From the NCBI RefSeq assembly GCF_020892095.1, contig NZ_AP024845.1:1-64000 (forward strand): a stretch of DNA of 64,000 nucleotides, given 5' to 3'. Position 1 is the stretch's first letter. Each line of letters opens with the position of its first letter. Both the position numbers and the translations under genes were made by a program. The stretch is from Claveliimonas bilis (lineage in GTDB: Bacteria; Bacillota; Clostridia; Lachnospirales; Lachnospiraceae). The notes beneath the pieces were generated by a model. The model did no database searches. It was not told the origin of the DNA and worked only from the letters and a program-made list of their open reading frames with translations. Below are positions 62,386 to 64,000 of this stretch, in pieces.

Positions 62386-62441
62386 CAAAAACAGAGTGCG
62401 TTCTGTTTTTTTATAATAACAAGTTCCTACCCCTTTGTCAA
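62386..62441 (-). promoter_or_regulatory. Promoter and leader hairpin of ilvN-ilvC
   Basis: On the minus strand TTGACA (62436-62441), 17-bp spacer, TATTAT (62413-62418). Immediately after, AAAACAGA / TCTGTTTT (62386-62410) forms a small hairpin with a T-rich tail at the transcript start. No T-box or leader peptide was found. Confidence 0.6.
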
Positions 62442-62483
62442 TAGCTTTCCGGAAACTTCATAACTGTATTTTCTGAAAACGTA

Positions 62484-64000
62484 TCACTGCAGAGCGATTT
62501 TCTCTGCCAGATCATTCAGATAAACCCAGCGCTCCATTTTTTCTTCCAGTAAATTTTCTGTCTCATCCTTTTCCTTCATAAGCTGACCCAGTTTTACTGA
62601 ATTGGTGGCATTTTCATTTATCTCCCCTTCCAGTTTCTGCAGCTTTTCTTCCAGCAGTGCAATATCACTGTCGATTGTCTCGTATTCTTTCTGCTCTTTA
62701 TAGCTGAACTTTAATCTGGACGGGCGGTTCTCCTTCCACTGCCGGACTGTTTCCGCCTTTTTCTCTTTTTCACTTTCTGACGATCCAACACTCTTTTTCT
62801 TCTGATCAGCATCCCGGGCACTGATATAATCCGTGTAGCCTCCTTCATATTGTCTCAATATTCCGCCTTCTTCAAAGGCAAGTATCCTGTCCGCTACATT
62901 ATCAAGAAAATACCGGTCATGGGACACCGTCACAACAATTCCCACAAAAGAGGCTAAATAATCCTCCAAAATCGTCATCGTAGGAATATCCAGATCATTG
63001 GTACATTCATCCAGCACAAGGAAATTCGGATTAGACTGTAGAATCCCGAGAAGAAAAAGTCTCTTTTTCTCCCCACCGGAAAGCTTTTCAATGGGAGCAT
63101 ACTGCATATCCGGAGTAAACAAAAAACGTTCCAGCATCTGCGATGCCGTGATCCGCCCCTCTGTGGTCTGAATATACTCCCCTATATCCTTTACATAGTC
63201 TATCACACGCCGGCTGTCATCCATTTCAGGAAGTTCCTGCGAAAAATAGGCGACCTTTACTGTCTCACCCACTTCTCTTCTGCCTGCATCAGGCCGGATC
63301 AATCCGGCAATGATCTTGAGCAGCGTAGATTTCCCGCACCCGTTGGGTCCCACAATTCCTACCTTTTGATTTTTCAGGAATATATAGCTGAAATCCCGGA
63401 TCAGCTGACGCTGACCATAGGAATGACTGACGTCATACAGTTCTATCGTTTTCTTTCCCATCCTTGTCTCAACAGAATCAATCTGTGCTTTAACCTCCCC
63501 GGCAGGGCTTTTCGCATTCTTTAAAGCCTCCAGTCTGTCAAGTCTCGCCTTCTGCTTGGTCGTGCGGGCCCTGCATCCTCTGCTGGCCCACTCAAGCTCC
63601 ATGCGAAGGACACTTTTTCTCTTCCGCTCTGCAGCCAGTTCCCTCTCCTCTCTTTGCGCCTTACGTTCCAGGAAGCCTGAATAATCGGTATCGTAACTGT
63701 ACAGCTTCCCTCCTTCGATCTCCAGGATCCTTGTTGTAACTTTATCCAGGAAATAACGGTCGTGGGTCACCATCAGGATTGTTCCTCGAAAAGCTTTCAG
63801 GTAATCTTCCAGCCACAGGATCATCTCTTCATCCAGATGGTTGGTAGGCTCGTCCAAAAGAAGCACATCAAATGACTGCGCAAGCACCTTAGCAAGAGCT
63901 GTTCTTTTCTTCTGACCACCGGATAAGCTGGCAATCCCGGCCTCGAAATCAGTAATGCCAAGCTTCGTCAGATAACTTTGTACTTTCCAGTCATAATCCT
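62484..64000 (-). CDS. ABC-F family ATPase (5' end outside window)
   Basis: The visible ~505 residues hold the first cassette's end (SLSGGQKKRTALAKVLAQSF, VLLLDEPTNHLDEEMILWLE), an interdomain linker with HDRYFLDKVTTRIL, and the complete second cassette: VGIVGPNGCGKSTLLKIIAG, EKLSGGEKKRLFLLGILQSN, FLVLDECTNDLDIPTM. A coiled-coil C-terminal domain (YETIDSDIALLEEKLQKLEG) resembles Uup-type proteins. No transmembrane domain. ABC-F proteins act on ribosomes; Uup-like ones also affect DNA-element excision, and a resistance role cannot be told. The frame is open to the window edge, so the ATG at 63887 is internal. Confidence 0.88.
   Translation of the reverse strand, partial: DYDWKVQSYLTKLGITDFEAGIASLSGGQKKRTALAKVLAQSFDVLLLDEPTNHLDEEMILWLEDYLKAFRGTILMVTHDRYFLDKVTTRILEIEGGKLYSYDTDYSGFLERKAQREERELAAERKRKSVLRMELEWASRGCRARTTKQKARLDRLEALKNAKSPAGEVKAQIDSVETRMGKKTIELYDVSHSYGQRQLIRDFSYIFLKNQKVGIVGPNGCGKSTLLKIIAGLIRPDAGRREVGETVKVAYFSQELPEMDDSRRVIDYVKDIGEYIQTTEGRITASQMLERFLFTPDMQYAPIEKLSGGEKKRLFLLGILQSNPNFLVLDECTNDLDIPTMTILEDYLASFVGIVVTVSHDRYFLDNVADRILAFEEGGILRQYEGGYTDYISARDADQKKKSVGSSESEKEKKAETVRQWKENRPSRLKFSYKEQKEYETIDSDIALLEEKLQKLEGEINENATNSVKLGQLMKEKDETENLLEEKMERWVYLNDLAEKIALQ

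Overview
The window looks like a chromosomal segment of a spore-forming, anaerobic Lachnospiraceae-type member of the Bacillota (Clostridia). The basis is gene content and order: a complete spoIIIA operon, gpr-spoIIP, the nusB-xseAB-ispA-dxs-tlyA-nadK-argR-recN cluster, rimP-nusA-rnpM-infB-rbfA, and NfnAB with an iron alcohol dehydrogenase. No genus can be fixed from the sequence alone. No rRNA, tRNA or CRISPR was seen. From rlmH (13.9 kb) to the right end nearly every gene is on the minus strand.

Positions 1-~3550 are the right part of a mobilizable Tn4451-type element: a RepA_N-like initiator, a MobV relaxase, TnpW and a TnpX large serine recombinase. Its right end sits inside an XRE-regulator gene, whose 3' part survives at 3551-3958. 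Positions ~3960-13900 are an AT-rich accessory region of small genes, nearly all on the minus strand: DUF3795 (two), a Phd/PIN toxin-antitoxin pair on the plus strand, an XRE regulator, a TudS-related protein, DUF4160 pairs (two), DUF2442, DUF3784, a PNPOx-like flavin protein, and DUF3990 with a partner (one intact copy, one internally deleted copy).

The most unusual feature is the repeat architecture of this accessory region. It abuts the 3' end of rlmH, the gene that SCC elements use as attachment site in Staphylococcus. The rlmH 3' end (GAGCCGTATCACAAGTAAG) recurs four more times at 12.2, 10.9, 9.8 and 6.1 kb, all in the same orientation, about 1.2-1.8 kb apart once a group II intron is discounted. 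Three of the repeat units also carry a terminator hairpin and an ATGACA-N17-TATAAT promoter pointing into the next gene group. A second motif, CAAATCCTAATT on the minus strand, occurs seven times at gene boundaries. Together this resembles a cassette array anchored at rlmH. An 1850-bp group II intron sits just after the terminator U-tract of one unit, and comparison with the empty copies gives its ends.

From 13.9 to 64 kb the DNA is ordinary core genome. In order: rlmH; nfnAB; a Rex-box-associated iron alcohol dehydrogenase; a zinc-ribbon/TPR membrane protein; fhs; the long asp23-nusB-xseAB-ispA-dxs-tlyA-nadK-argR-recN-ftsK run; deoB-prfC; a lamin-tail-domain protein; spoIIIAA-AH; rpsO-pnp with leader hairpins; the rimP-nusA-rnpM-rplGA-infB-rbfA-nrnA-truB-ribF operon; a parE-parC-like topoisomerase pair; gpr-spoIIP; rpsT (plus strand); a PyrE-like phosphoribosyltransferase; ilvN-ilvC; and an ABC-F ATPase cut by the window edge.
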